Source: Candidatus Scatomorpha stercorigallinarum | GTDB lineage: Bacteria > Bacillota_A > Clostridia > Oscillospirales > Oscillospiraceae | NCBI GenBank assembly: GCA_018713375.1 | Contig: DVOV01000210.1 | Coordinates: 1 to 34,255 of the forward strand | Reading direction: 5' to 3' | Length of the DNA stretch: 34,255 bases | In this document: in pieces, positions 1-6,782 of the stretch | Layout: the number at the start of each line of letters is the position of its first letter | How positions within the stretch are numbered: position 1 is the stretch's first letter | The notes under the pieces: generated by a model | The model's input: only the letters and a program-made list of their open reading frames with translations | Told to the model about the DNA's origin: nothing | The model's database searches: none | Made by a program: the position numbers and the translations under genes

Positions 1-425
1 GCCAGGGCCTGCATGAACTCCCGCGCCAGCTCGGTGTCGAAGTCCCCCACGCGCGCGCTCGGGATCTGCGCCGTATAGCGCAGGCAGGGCCGGCCGCTGA
101 GGTCCACGGCGCAGAGGATAAGCGCCTCGTCCATCGGCAGGACGATGTCCCCGTAGCGGCGGATGCCGCGCTTGTCCCCCAGGGCGGACTTCAGCGCCTC
201 GCCCAGCGCGAGGCCCACGTCCTCCACCGTGTGGTGGCCGTCCACCCAGGTGTCCCCCTGGCAGCGGACACTGAGGCCAAAGCCCGCGTGGCGGGAAAAG
301 AGCGTCAGCATGTGGTCGAGGAAGCCGACGCCCGTGCTGATGCCGCCCTCCGCCGCGCCGTCCAGGTCCAGCGTCAGGTATATCTCCGTTTCCGCCGTTT
401 TCCGGCTTATTTCCGCCCTTCTCAC
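1..425 (-). CDS. hisB: imidazoleglycerol-phosphate dehydratase, partial (HisB)
   Basis: This is the N-terminal 141 codons of HisB; the 3' end lies beyond the window. The enzyme dehydrates imidazole-glycerol phosphate to imidazole-acetol phosphate in histidine synthesis. The translation opens [16 protein letters not shown] and contains the family's metal-binding regions GFLDHML and [17 protein letters not shown], followed by DEAL. The start is GTG at 425, with a GGAGGT ribosome site a few bases upstream. The start overlaps the hisC stop (GTGA), which supports translational coupling. There is no fused phosphatase domain at the N-terminus, so this is the monofunctional type. The call is firm; only the end is missing. 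Confidence 0.95.
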   Translation of the reverse strand, partial: MRRAEISRKTAETEIYLTLDLDGAAEGGISTGVGFLDHMLTLFSRHAGFGLSVRCQGDTWVDGHHTVEDVGLALGEALKSALGDKRGIRRYGDIVLPMDEALILCAVDLSGRPCLRYTAQIPSARVGDFDTELAREFMQAL

Positions 426-1489
426 GGCTCTCTTACCTCCTCCATAGCGCCGTCCAGCGCCGAGCACAGCGCCGCGTTCTGCCCCGGCGAGCCGATCGTG
501 ATGCGCAAATAGGCGCTCAGCGCGCCGCCGCCGAAATACCTCACGAGCACGCCCCGCGCGCGCACGGCGCGGAAGAGCGACTCCGCCGCGCAGCCCTCCG
601 GCGGCATGGCCAGCACGAAATTGGCCCGCGAGGGCGTGCAGCGGAAGCCGCGTTTTTGCAGTTCAGCGTGCAGTTTTTCCCGCTCCTCGGCAATGATGCG
701 GCAGTTTCCCATGTAATAGCCGTCCTCCGCCAGCGCCGCCGTCCCCGCCGCCAGGCCGATGGCGCTCACGCTGTAGGGGTTCACCGAGTACTTCAGCCGC
801 TCGAGGTCGGCGATCAGCTCCGCGCCGCCGATGGCAAAGCCCAGCCTCGCGCCCGCCAGCGAGCGGGATTTGGAGTACGTGCGCACGATGAGCAGGTTTT
901 CGTACTTCCCCAGCAGCGGCAGCGCGCTCTCCGCGCCGAAATCGACGTAGGCCTCGTCCACCACGACCAGCCGCCCGCTGTTTTCCGCCACGATGCGCTC
1001 GATGTCCGCCACCGGCAGGGCGATGCCCGTCTGCGCGTTGGGGTTGGCGATGACCACCGTCCGGCCCAGGCGCAGGAAGCGCTCCGGCTCGATGGTGAGG
1101 CCCGGGCCCATGGGCACTTCCAGCGCGTCCAGGCCGTAGAGCGCGGAGAAAACGCTGTAAAAGCCGTAGCTCACCGCCGGATAGGCCACGCCGCGGCCGC
1201 AGAAGCCCATGAAGCAGAGGTTGAGGATGTTGTCCGAGCCGTCCTCCACCATGACGTTGGCGCTCTCCACGCCGTAGCGCGCGGCCAGGGCGGCCTTCAG
1301 CTCCCGGCAGGCCGCGTCCGGGTACATGTTCAGCCCCGCCGCGGCCTCGCTGACGGCCCTTATCACGCCCGGGGAGGGCGGGAAGGGCGACTCATTGGCG
1401 TTGAGCTTGATATACTCCCGGTCCCGCGGCTGCTCGCCGGGGACATAGGCCGCGAGCGCGGCAAGCCTGCCGTCGATATACGCGCCCAT
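422..1489 (-). CDS. hisC: histidinol-phosphate aminotransferase
   Basis: A 355-residue class I/II PLP aminotransferase that converts imidazole-acetol phosphate and glutamate to histidinol phosphate. Visible hallmarks are [12 protein letters not shown] near residue 30, NPNAQTG at 149-155, DEAYVDF at 178-184 and the PLP lysine K207 in [15 protein letters not shown]. Length is normal for HisC. It sits between hisD (3-bp gap) and hisB (4-bp overlap) in the his operon, which removes the usual ambiguity with other aromatic aminotransferases. Confidence 0.96.
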   Translation of the reverse strand: MGAYIDGRLAALAAYVPGEQPRDREYIKLNANESPFPPSPGVIRAVSEAAAGLNMYPDAACRELKAALAARYGVESANVMVEDGSDNILNLCFMGFCGRGVAYPAVSYGFYSVFSALYGLDALEVPMGPGLTIEPERFLRLGRTVVIANPNAQTGIALPVADIERIVAENSGRLVVVDEAYVDFGAESALPLLGKYENLLIVRTYSKSRSLAGARLGFAIGGAELIADLERLKYSVNPYSVSAIGLAAGTAALAEDGYYMGNCRIIAEEREKLHAELQKRGFRCTPSRANFVLAMPPEGCAAESLFRAVRARGVLVRYFGGGALSAYLRITIGSPGQNAALCSALDGAMEEVREP

Positions 1490-1492
1490 GGC

Positions 1493-2764
1493 TCAGCCCT
1501 CCCGCCGGATGGTGGCGGAGACAGCGTGGCCGTGCAGGCCCTCGGCGTCGGCAAAAAGGGCGATGTCGTCCGCCGCGGCCTCCAGCGCGGCCGGGGTGTA
1601 GTAGGAAAAGCAGCTCTTTTTCACGAAATCGTCCACGCTCAGCGGGCTGGAAAAGCGCGCCGTGCCCATCGTGGGCAGCGTATGGTTGGTGCCGGCCAGG
1701 TAATCGCCCACCGGCTCCGGGCTGTAGCGCCCGAGGAAGATGGAGCCGGCGTTGCGCACCCGCCCCAGATAGTCGAAAGGCGCGTCCACGCAGAGCTCCA
1801 GGTGCTCGGGGGCGATCTCGTTGGCGATATCGACGGCCTCGCCGAGGTCCTCCGCCACGATGATCTTGCCGTTGTTCTCGATGGACGCGCGGGCGATCTC
1901 CTCGCGCGGCAGCGCGGCGAGCTGCCGCTCCAGCTCCGAGCGCACGGCCAGGGCCTGCTCCATGCTGTCCGTGATGAGGATGGCCGTGGCCAGCTTGTCG
2001 TGCTCGGCCTGGCTGAGCATGTCCGCCGCCAGCCATTTCGCGCTCGTTTTCCCGTCGGAGACGATCAGTATCTCGCTCGGCCCGGCGATCATGTCTATGG
2101 CCACCTGGCCGTACACCTGGCGCTTGGCCTCGGCCACGAAGGCGTTGCCGGGGCCGACGATCTTGTCCACGCGCGGTACGCTCTCCGTGCCGTAGGCCAG
2201 CGCGGCCACGGCCTGCGCCCCGCCCACCTTGAACACGCGGTCCACGCCGGCCACCCGGGCCGCGGCCAGTATGGCCGGGCTGACGGCCCCGCCGCCGGCG
2301 GGCGTGGTCATGACGAGCTCCCCCACGCCGGCGATCTTCGCCGGGATGGCGTTCATCAGCACGGAGGAGGGATAGGCCGCCGTGCCGCCGGGGACATAGA
2401 GCCCCACGCGCGCCATCGGCAGCACCCGCTGGCCGAGGACGGAGCCGTCCTCCGCCGTGACGATATAGTCGTGCCGCACCTGGCGCAGGTGGTATTCGCG
2501 GATGTTCCGCGCCGAGCGCTCGAGCACGCGCAGCAGCTCCGGCCCCACGGCCTCCACCGCGGCGTCGAACTCCTCATCGGAGACCAGCAGGCTCTCGCAG
2601 GAGCAGCGGTCGAACTTCTCGTTGTACTTTTTCAGCGCCGCGTCGCCGTTCCGGCGCACGTCGGCGATGATGTCCGCCACCGCGCCGGCCACGTCCGCGC
2701 CGTTCACCTTGCGGGCGAAGAGCTCGCTCTCGCTTACCTCGCCGCGTTTCATTATCCTTATCAT
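1493..2764 (-). CDS. hisD: histidinol dehydrogenase
   Basis: A 423-residue NAD-dependent zinc enzyme that oxidises L-histidinol to L-histidine in two steps. Visible motifs include [22 protein letters not shown] (about 121-142), [15 protein letters not shown] (about 201-215), [14 protein letters not shown] with the zinc-ligand pair Q252/H255, and APEHLEL with the catalytic Glu-His pair at 320-321. [14 protein letters not shown] near the C-terminus completes the active site. It lies 1 bp downstream of hisG in the operon, so translation is probably coupled. Confidence 0.97.
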   Translation of the reverse strand: MIRIMKRGEVSESELFARKVNGADVAGAVADIIADVRRNGDAALKKYNEKFDRCSCESLLVSDEEFDAAVEAVGPELLRVLERSARNIREYHLRQVRHDYIVTAEDGSVLGQRVLPMARVGLYVPGGTAAYPSSVLMNAIPAKIAGVGELVMTTPAGGGAVSPAILAAARVAGVDRVFKVGGAQAVAALAYGTESVPRVDKIVGPGNAFVAEAKRQVYGQVAIDMIAGPSEILIVSDGKTSAKWLAADMLSQAEHDKLATAILITDSMEQALAVRSELERQLAALPREEIARASIENNGKIIVAEDLGEAVDIANEIAPEHLELCVDAPFDYLGRVRNAGSIFLGRYSPEPVGDYLAGTNHTLPTMGTARFSSPLSVDDFVKKSCFSYYTPAALEAAADDIALFADAEGLHGHAVSATIRREG

Positions 2765-2765
2765 G

Positions 2766-3395
2766 TCAGTCCGCCTCCCCGGCCGCCACGGCCATGTCCG
2801 CCGTGAGGGCGCTTATCTCTTCGTACTTGAATTTATACCCCGCCTTGTTGGCGATGAGCCGCGCGGAAATGGGCAGGAAGCGCTCTATCACCTCAAGGTC
2901 GTTTTCCTTCAGCGTAGTCCCCGTCTCCACGATGTCCACTATGACGTCGGAGAGGCCGAGTATCGGTGCGAGCTCTATCGAGCCGTTCAGCTTTATGATG
3001 TCTATCGCCCGGCCGCTCTTTGCGTAGTGCCGGCGTGCGATGCCGGGGAACTTGGTGGCCACGCGCAGCGTGGCGCCCTCCGGCGCGCGCCAGCCCTTCG
3101 GCCCCGCCACGCACATGGCGCAGCGGCCGATGCCCAGGTCCAGCAGCTCATATACGTCCGCCGCGTGCTCCAGCAGCACGTCCTTGCCGGCCACGCCCAG
3201 GTCCGCCGCCCCGCGCTCCACATAGATGGGCACGTCCGAGGGCTTCACCCAGAAAAAGCGCACCCCCGCCTGCGGGTTTTCAAACACCAGGCGGCGCCCC
3301 GGCGCGCGTATCTCCTCGCAGCCGCGCCCGCAGCGCTCGAAAAGGCCGTAGGCCCGCTCACCCAGCCGCCCCTTGGGCAGCGCGATATCGATCAT
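2766..3395 (-). CDS. hisG: ATP phosphoribosyltransferase, short form (HisG-S)
   Basis: This 209-residue enzyme catalyses the first step of histidine synthesis, joining ATP and PRPP. The length and the absence of the C-terminal regulatory domain identify the short form, which in known systems is active only with HisZ. The lipoate-like N-terminus (IALPKGRLGERAYGLFERCG), the DLGVAGKDVLLE motif and the PRPP loop DIVETGTTLKEN (about 150-161) are visible. The partner hisZ is immediately upstream and overlaps by 4 bp. Histidine feedback is expected to act through HisZ. Confidence 0.96.
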   Translation of the reverse strand: MIDIALPKGRLGERAYGLFERCGRGCEEIRAPGRRLVFENPQAGVRFFWVKPSDVPIYVERGAADLGVAGKDVLLEHAADVYELLDLGIGRCAMCVAGPKGWRAPEGATLRVATKFPGIARRHYAKSGRAIDIIKLNGSIELAPILGLSDVIVDIVETGTTLKENDLEVIERFLPISARLIANKAGYKFKYEEISALTADMAVAAGEAD

Positions 3396-4447
3396 GCCCT
3401 CTCGCCCCCTTCCCGCGCTACGCGCACGCGCCCGCCGCGCGCGATGATGCGTTTTGCGGCGGCGGCCGTCTCCGCCGGGCTCGCGCCGGCGGCGTAAAAG
3501 AGCTCCTCCTCCACCGGCGGCGGCGCCCCCGGCGCGCCCAGGCGCTCCAGCGCGTCCAGATAGACGGCGAAGCCCACGGCCCCCGCCTCGCGCCCCAGCT
3601 TGCGCATCAGTGCGTCGTAGCGCCCTCCGGAGAGCACCGCGCGCGGCGCGCCCTCCACATAGCCCTTGAACACCAGGCCGTTATAATACTCCATGTCGCC
3701 CATGAGCGAGATGTCGAGCATCACTCCGCCCAGGCAACCGAAGCCCCCCAGGGCCTCCGCTACGCCGGCCAGCTCCGCGCAGGCAGCGCGCATGCCCTCG
3801 TTCACCGCCGCCGCGGCCAGCTGCGGCAGCAGCTCGCCGAGCGGGCCGTAGAGCCGCGCAAAGCGGCAGAGCGTCTCCGCCATGGCGCGCGGCGCGTACG
3901 CGCGCTCCAGTATGGCGGAGAGCTCCGGCACATTGCGCGCCGAGAGCGAGCGCAGCGCGGCCGCGGCGGCCTCGCCCTCCAGCCCCAGCTCCGGCAGCAG
4001 CGCGGCCACATAGCCCATGTGCGCCACATCCAGCACAAAGCGCGGCGAGACTGCGCGCAGGCTCTCCGCCGCCAGATAGAGCACCTCGCCCATGGCGTAG
4101 GCGTCCACCGTACCGATGCACTCCAGGCCCGTCTGCGTGATCTCCTGGAAGCCGGCGTCCGGGTCCGGCGCGCGGTAGACGCTCTCGTCATAGTACACCT
4201 TCAGCGTATCCGAGCGGGCGGCGGCGCCCTTGGCGATGGAGAGCGTCACGTCCGGCTTGAGGGCCATCAGACGGCCCGTCGTGTCCGTGAAAGCGGCGAT
4301 GTTCCCCCGCTCCAGGAAGCGGCGGTTCTCGGCGTAGAAGTCGTATTCTTCAAATTTGCCCAACTTGTAGGGCCGGTAGCCCATGGCGGCGTAGAGCGAG
4401 CGCAGCGCGAGCACCGTGCGCTCCTCCCGAGTTAAGATCTCGTCCAT
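3392..4447 (-). CDS. hisZ: ATP phosphoribosyltransferase regulatory subunit (HisZ)
   Basis: A 351-residue paralogue of class II histidyl-tRNA synthetase that has become the regulatory partner of short HisG. The sequence has the class II fold motifs, for example YDFYAENRRFLE and MALKPDVTLSIAKGAA near the N-terminus and VLSGGRYDALMRKLG (motif 3-like) near residue 270. It lacks the C-terminal anticodon-binding domain of true HisRS and is shorter than the roughly 420 residues of HisRS. It is the first gene of the his operon, and the 4-bp overlap with hisG fits equimolar production. Confidence 0.94.
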   Translation of the reverse strand: MDEILTREERTVLALRSLYAAMGYRPYKLGKFEEYDFYAENRRFLERGNIAAFTDTTGRLMALKPDVTLSIAKGAAARSDTLKVYYDESVYRAPDPDAGFQEITQTGLECIGTVDAYAMGEVLYLAAESLRAVSPRFVLDVAHMGYVAALLPELGLEGEAAAAALRSLSARNVPELSAILERAYAPRAMAETLCRFARLYGPLGELLPQLAAAAVNEGMRAACAELAGVAEALGGFGCLGGVMLDISLMGDMEYYNGLVFKGYVEGAPRAVLSGGRYDALMRKLGREAGAVGFAVYLDALERLGAPGAPPPVEEELFYAAGASPAETAAAAKRIIARGGRVRVAREGGERA

Positions 4448-4476
4448 CGCGGCCTCCGTGAAACTTTAGTATGCTA

Positions 4477-4520
4477 ATGTGGTAGTGTGATAATATTACC
4501 ACATCTCTGCGAAATGTCAA
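4477..4520 (-). promoter_or_regulatory. his operon promoter and inverted-repeat operator
   Basis: On the minus strand a TTGACA box (4520-4515) is followed after 16 bp by TAATAT (4498-4493), pointing into hisZ. An inverted repeat, ATGTGGTA - 12 bp - TACCACAT, spans 4477-4504 and covers the -10 box, the geometry of a repressor operator. No T-box leader is visible in the 50 bp between promoter and hisZ. Firmicute his operons can be controlled by a TrpR-like repressor, but no such gene is in the window, so the repressor is unknown. Confidence 0.7.
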
Positions 4521-4525
4521 GTGTT

Positions 4526-5032
4526 TTATATCTGTATCTCGATGATCTCCAGCCCCTGGCGCATAGCGTAGAGCATGGTGCTCATGGTGCCGCCGGCGCG
4601 CCCGTCATAGGCGGCGATGAGCACGCTGGAGGCGTCCACCATATAGTGGTTCCTCCGCTGGTAGCAGCCGGGCGTGAACTCCCGCGACACGAGCGTGTGG
4701 TAGTCGCACTCGCCGAGTATGCGCGCGTAGCGCTCGCGCAGCGCGCCCTCCCAGTGCGCGGCCTGCGCCTCATAGGGCACGGCGGCCTCCAGCGTCACGT
4801 CAGGACGGCGCGAGCGCAGCGCGAGCACGGCCTCCGCGAAATAGAGGTCGCAGCCGTTGGCCATGCCGCAGATGTAGTGGCGGATGCCGGCCTCATAGAC
4901 GGCCTCCGCCGCGTCGGCGATGCGGCGCTTGAGCTGTGCGCAGCGCGCGTCGCGCTCGTTGAAGCCCCAGGGCAGCTTTGCCGCCCGGTGGCCCGTGAAA
5001 CAGCAGCTGTTTTCCCGCTCCGGCACGTCCAT
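4526..5032 (-). CDS. SLOG-family DUF1273 (YpsA-like) protein
   Basis: A protein of about 168 residues with the DUF1273 opening CCFTGHRAAKLPWG, then a Rossmann-like SLOG pattern (GIRHYICGMANGCDLYFAEAVL) and a late MVDASSVLIAAYDGRAGGT segment. The SLOG superfamily binds nucleotide-like ligands; YpsA itself has been linked to Bacillus cell-division and stress phenotypes, but the molecular role is unsettled. An upstream in-frame start at 5089 exists. I prefer the ATG at 5032 because it directly precedes the conserved domain and has a G-rich stretch just upstream, although spacing is short. It sits alone between the his promoter and the riboswitch. Confidence 0.8.
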   Translation of the reverse strand: MDVPERENSCCFTGHRAAKLPWGFNERDARCAQLKRRIADAAEAVYEAGIRHYICGMANGCDLYFAEAVLALRSRRPDVTLEAAVPYEAQAAHWEGALRERYARILGECDYHTLVSREFTPGCYQRRNHYMVDASSVLIAAYDGRAGGTMSTMLYAMRQGLEIIEIQI

Positions 5033-5097
5033 ATTCCCCCTTTTCCCGGCCATTTTTACCATACTAACGCCTGCGGCGGGAAAAGTCAATTTTCCTC

Positions 5098-5126
5098 TTG
5101 CATTTGCGCGGCTATAGTGCTATCAT
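5098..5126 (+). promoter_or_regulatory. candidate promoter of the FMN riboswitch-ribU unit
   Basis: TTGCAT (5098-5103) and TATCAT (5121-5126) are separated by 17 bp and lie about 25 bp before the riboswitch. Both boxes are imperfect, so this is a positional inference. Confidence 0.45.
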
Positions 5127-5150
5127 AATCGTGACAAACGAACACGATGT

Positions 5151-5259
5151 CTTCAGGGCAGGGTGAAATTCCCGATCGGCGGTAAAGTCCGCGAGCCGCG
5201 CAGCGGCATGAATCGGTGCAAGTCCGATACCGACAGTTACAGTCTGGATGAGAGAAGAT
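5151..5259 (+). ncRNA. FMN riboswitch (RFN element)
   Basis: The stretch carries the conserved FMN aptamer features in order: the closing strand CTTCAGGGCAGGGTGAAATT, CCGATCGGCGGTAAAGTCC, the variable GAGCC..CGGC arm, GAATCGGTGCAAGTCCGATACCGACAG, and the final AGTCTGGATGAGAGAAG that pairs back to the start. In known cases FMN binding lowers expression of riboflavin synthesis or uptake genes. Here the downstream gene is the riboflavin transporter ribU, and a Rho-independent terminator follows within 30 nt, so control is most likely by transcription termination. Confidence 0.95.
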
Positions 5260-5285
5260 GCGTATTTTGCACCTTTGCAATAATT

Positions 5286-5324
5286 ACGCCCGGAGGAGAC
5301 ATTCCTTCGGGCGTCAAATTTTTG
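5286..5324 (+). terminator. riboswitch expression-platform terminator
   Basis: A stem of ACGCCCGGAGG against CCTTCGGGCGT (5286-5296 / 5304-5314) is followed by CAAATTTTTG. It lies between the FMN aptamer and the ribU start, so it is the expected OFF-state terminator when FMN is bound. Confidence 0.88.
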
Positions 5325-5342
5325 CCGAGAGGTGCATTTGTA

Positions 5343-6032
5343 ATGGATGTCAGAAAACCCGCCCCCACCCTGAGGAAAATCGACACTAAGAAGCTCGCCG
5401 TCCTCGCCATGCTCACCGCCCTGGCCTATGTGGTCATGTGGATGTCGAAGATACTCCCGAGCGTCAACGACTTCCTCGACTTTGACTTCAAGCACGTCGT
5501 TATCTGCATCGGCGGCTTCATCTACGGCCCCGTCTCCGCCGGGCTCATCACCGTCGTGGTCTGCTTCATCGAGATGATCACGATCAGCGGCACCGGCCCC
5601 TGGGGCTGCCTTATGAACATCATAGGCACGGCCAGCTTCTGCTGCACGGCCTGCTATGTTTATAAGAAAAACCACACCATGAAGGGCGCCGTCATCGGCC
5701 TCTCCCTCGGCGTGATAGTCATGACCGCCCTGATGCTGCTCTGGAACTACCTTGTCACCCCGATTTACCAGGGCATGCCCCGCTCCGCCATCGCCGACAT
5801 GCTCGTGCCCGTGTTCCTGCCCTTCAACCTCGTCAAGGGCGGCATGAACATGGCCGCCACGCTGCTGCTCTACAAGCCCATCGTCGGCGCGCTGCGCCAC
5901 GCGAAGCTGGTCCCGGAGTCGGAGGGCGCGGCCCCCGTCGGCGGGAAGAAAAAGGTGGGCTTCACGATAGTCGCCCTCTTCCTGCTCGCCACCTTCATCT
6001 TCCTCGCCCTCGTCCTGGCCGGTGTCATCTGA
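5343..6032 (+). CDS. ribU: riboflavin ECF transporter S component
   Basis: A 229-residue membrane protein with about six hydrophobic segments; it binds riboflavin as the substrate-specific subunit of an energy-coupling-factor transporter. The family pattern is visible: LAVLAMLTALAYVVMW in TM1, FLDFDFKHVVICIGGFIYGP, and a late FNLVKGGMNMAATLLLYKP. Translation starts at ATG 5343, after the riboswitch terminator; the open frame extends upstream through the aptamer but is not coding there. The C-terminus carries a Lys-rich linker and one further hydrophobic helix (VGFTIVALFLLATFIFLAL), longer than a minimal RibU. The EcfA/EcfT energising genes are not in the window, so a shared module elsewhere is expected. 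Confidence 0.93.
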   Translation: MDVRKPAPTLRKIDTKKLAVLAMLTALAYVVMWMSKILPSVNDFLDFDFKHVVICIGGFIYGPVSAGLITVVVCFIEMITISGTGPWGCLMNIIGTASFCCTACYVYKKNHTMKGAVIGLSLGVIVMTALMLLWNYLVTPIYQGMPRSAIADMLVPVFLPFNLVKGGMNMAATLLLYKPIVGALRHAKLVPESEGAAPVGGKKKVGFTIVALFLLATFIFLALVLAGVI

Positions 6033-6058
6033 GCAGGGGCAGGCCCCTGCCGGCCCTA

Positions 6059-6203
6059 TTCTGAGAGATTTCTTTTTGTCTTGTCAAAAAGAAACCCCTC
6101 AGACTCCAAAGAGAAAACCGCTTTGGTGCGGGTCGGTAGGTAAATGCTGTCTTTTATGCCTTTCCGCTTGCTTCAAGTGGTCATCCCGGTGTCGGATGGC
6201 TTT
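6059..6203 (+). repeat. dispersed intergenic repeat, copy A (conserved segments)
   Basis: Segment 1 (6059-6144, 86 bp) matches 19758-19843 at 82 of 86 positions by my alignment. Segment 2 (6177-6203, 27 bp) is identical to 19880-19906. Segment 1 contains a long stem: CTGAGAGATTTCTTTTTG (6061-6078), loop TCTTGT, then CAAAAAGAAACCCCTCAG (6085-6102), with two mismatches. A second small stem, CCAAAG/CTTTGG (6106-6126), follows. Both copies sit in convergent gaps in the same orientation. It may be a MITE/REP-like element or a structured RNA or terminator; no mobility gene is nearby. Confidence 0.85.
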
Positions 6204-6333
6204 ACTCATCGCCGACCGTGCGTTGCTTCGCTTCGCTCTCGGCACTACGTGGTGGTTAAGGGCAGCGTAATGTGCCACATAATCGGCAAGCGCGCCGAAG
6301 GCCGCGTTTCCGCAACCGCAAACCGTCCCGACG

Positions 6334-6780
6334 CCGGCCCGCGGAGCGGGCCGGTAAGTCTGTAAGGGGAAAAAGCCGGCACATGTCATGCGTCCCCGCA
6401 CCAATGCGGCGAGTCCGCAGGACGAGCCGCCCCAGGGGGCAAGGGGGCGGAGCCCCCAATAAACGCCGCGACAAGCGCGCCGTTCCGCCCAACGCGAACT
6501 ACGTCCGTGGGCGGGCTCCGCCCATCTCGCTCGCCCGCGCCCCAGCGCGGGCGGCGTATTTAAGTCCCATTTTGCTTAAGCAAAATGGGACACATTAGAA
6601 AAGCCCGTGCGGTCAGTGGCACCCAACGCCGCAAGCATAGGAATGGCCGCCCGCATAGGGCGGCCAAAATCCCCGGCGGGCTTTGCCTGCCGGGGATACC
6701 TTATCTTGCGCCCTGTGGGCGCAACCGCGCCGCCGTGCGGCGCGAGGGGGAGCCTACGAGGGGGACGAAGTCCCCCTCGT
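6334..6780. repeat. array of ten GC-rich stem-loops (copy A)
   Basis: Stems, outer limits: 6334-6354 (9 bp, loop GGA), 6443-6457 (6 bp, GGA), 6508-6524 (7 bp, GCT), 6532-6553 (9 bp, CCCA), 6564-6591 (28-bp perfect palindrome), 6644-6666 (9 bp, GCATA), 6669-6697 (13 bp with one G-T, loop TTT), 6706-6724 (8 bp, TGT), 6726-6744 (8 bp, CGT), 6756-6780 (11 bp, GAA). Six of the ten have GC-rich stems closed by a three-base loop. The stem sequences differ from each other, so the structure rather than the sequence repeats. Confidence 0.85.
6564..6591. repeat. perfect 28-bp palindrome
   Basis: GTCCCATTTTGCTT is followed with no spacer by its exact reverse complement AAGCAAAATGGGAC. It is the only AT-rich and spacer-free member of the hairpin array. 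It could be an operator, a recombination site or a cruciform-prone sequence; I cannot decide which. Confidence 0.95.
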
Positions 6781-6782
6781 AC

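Larger units (their letters stand above)
6033..6782. repeat. gene-free convergent gap filled with hairpins (copy A)
   Basis: This 750-bp gap lies between the stop codons of ribU (plus) and the phosphofructokinase gene (minus). The short open frames here are not convincing genes: no family signature and no good ribosome site. The gap starts, directly after the ribU stop, with the stem GCAGGGG/CCCCTGC (6033-6050), then holds the conserved segments of a dispersed repeat (6059-6203). It ends with an array of stem-loops reaching to 2 bp from the phosphofructokinase stop. Nothing recognisable as transposase or phage is present. Confidence 0.8.

Noticed and set aside
656..2806. Plus-strand open frame of 716 codons across the his genes
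   Set aside because: It is the antisense of hisC and hisD, rich in His, Arg and Ala without any family motif; GC-rich codon bias opens the opposite frame.
4448..4525. T-box riboswitch upstream of hisZ
   Set aside because: The leader is too short and lacks the T-box sequence; only a promoter and an inverted repeat are present.
6022..6600. Short open frames in the copy A gap, and 19775-19969 in copy B, with a shared KETPQTPKRKPLW stretch
   Set aside because: The shared protein text comes from the conserved DNA repeat; there is no ribosome site, and the rest of the two frames diverges.
6334..6780. CRISPR array
   Set aside because: There are no direct repeats of constant length with spacers; each stem has a different sequence.
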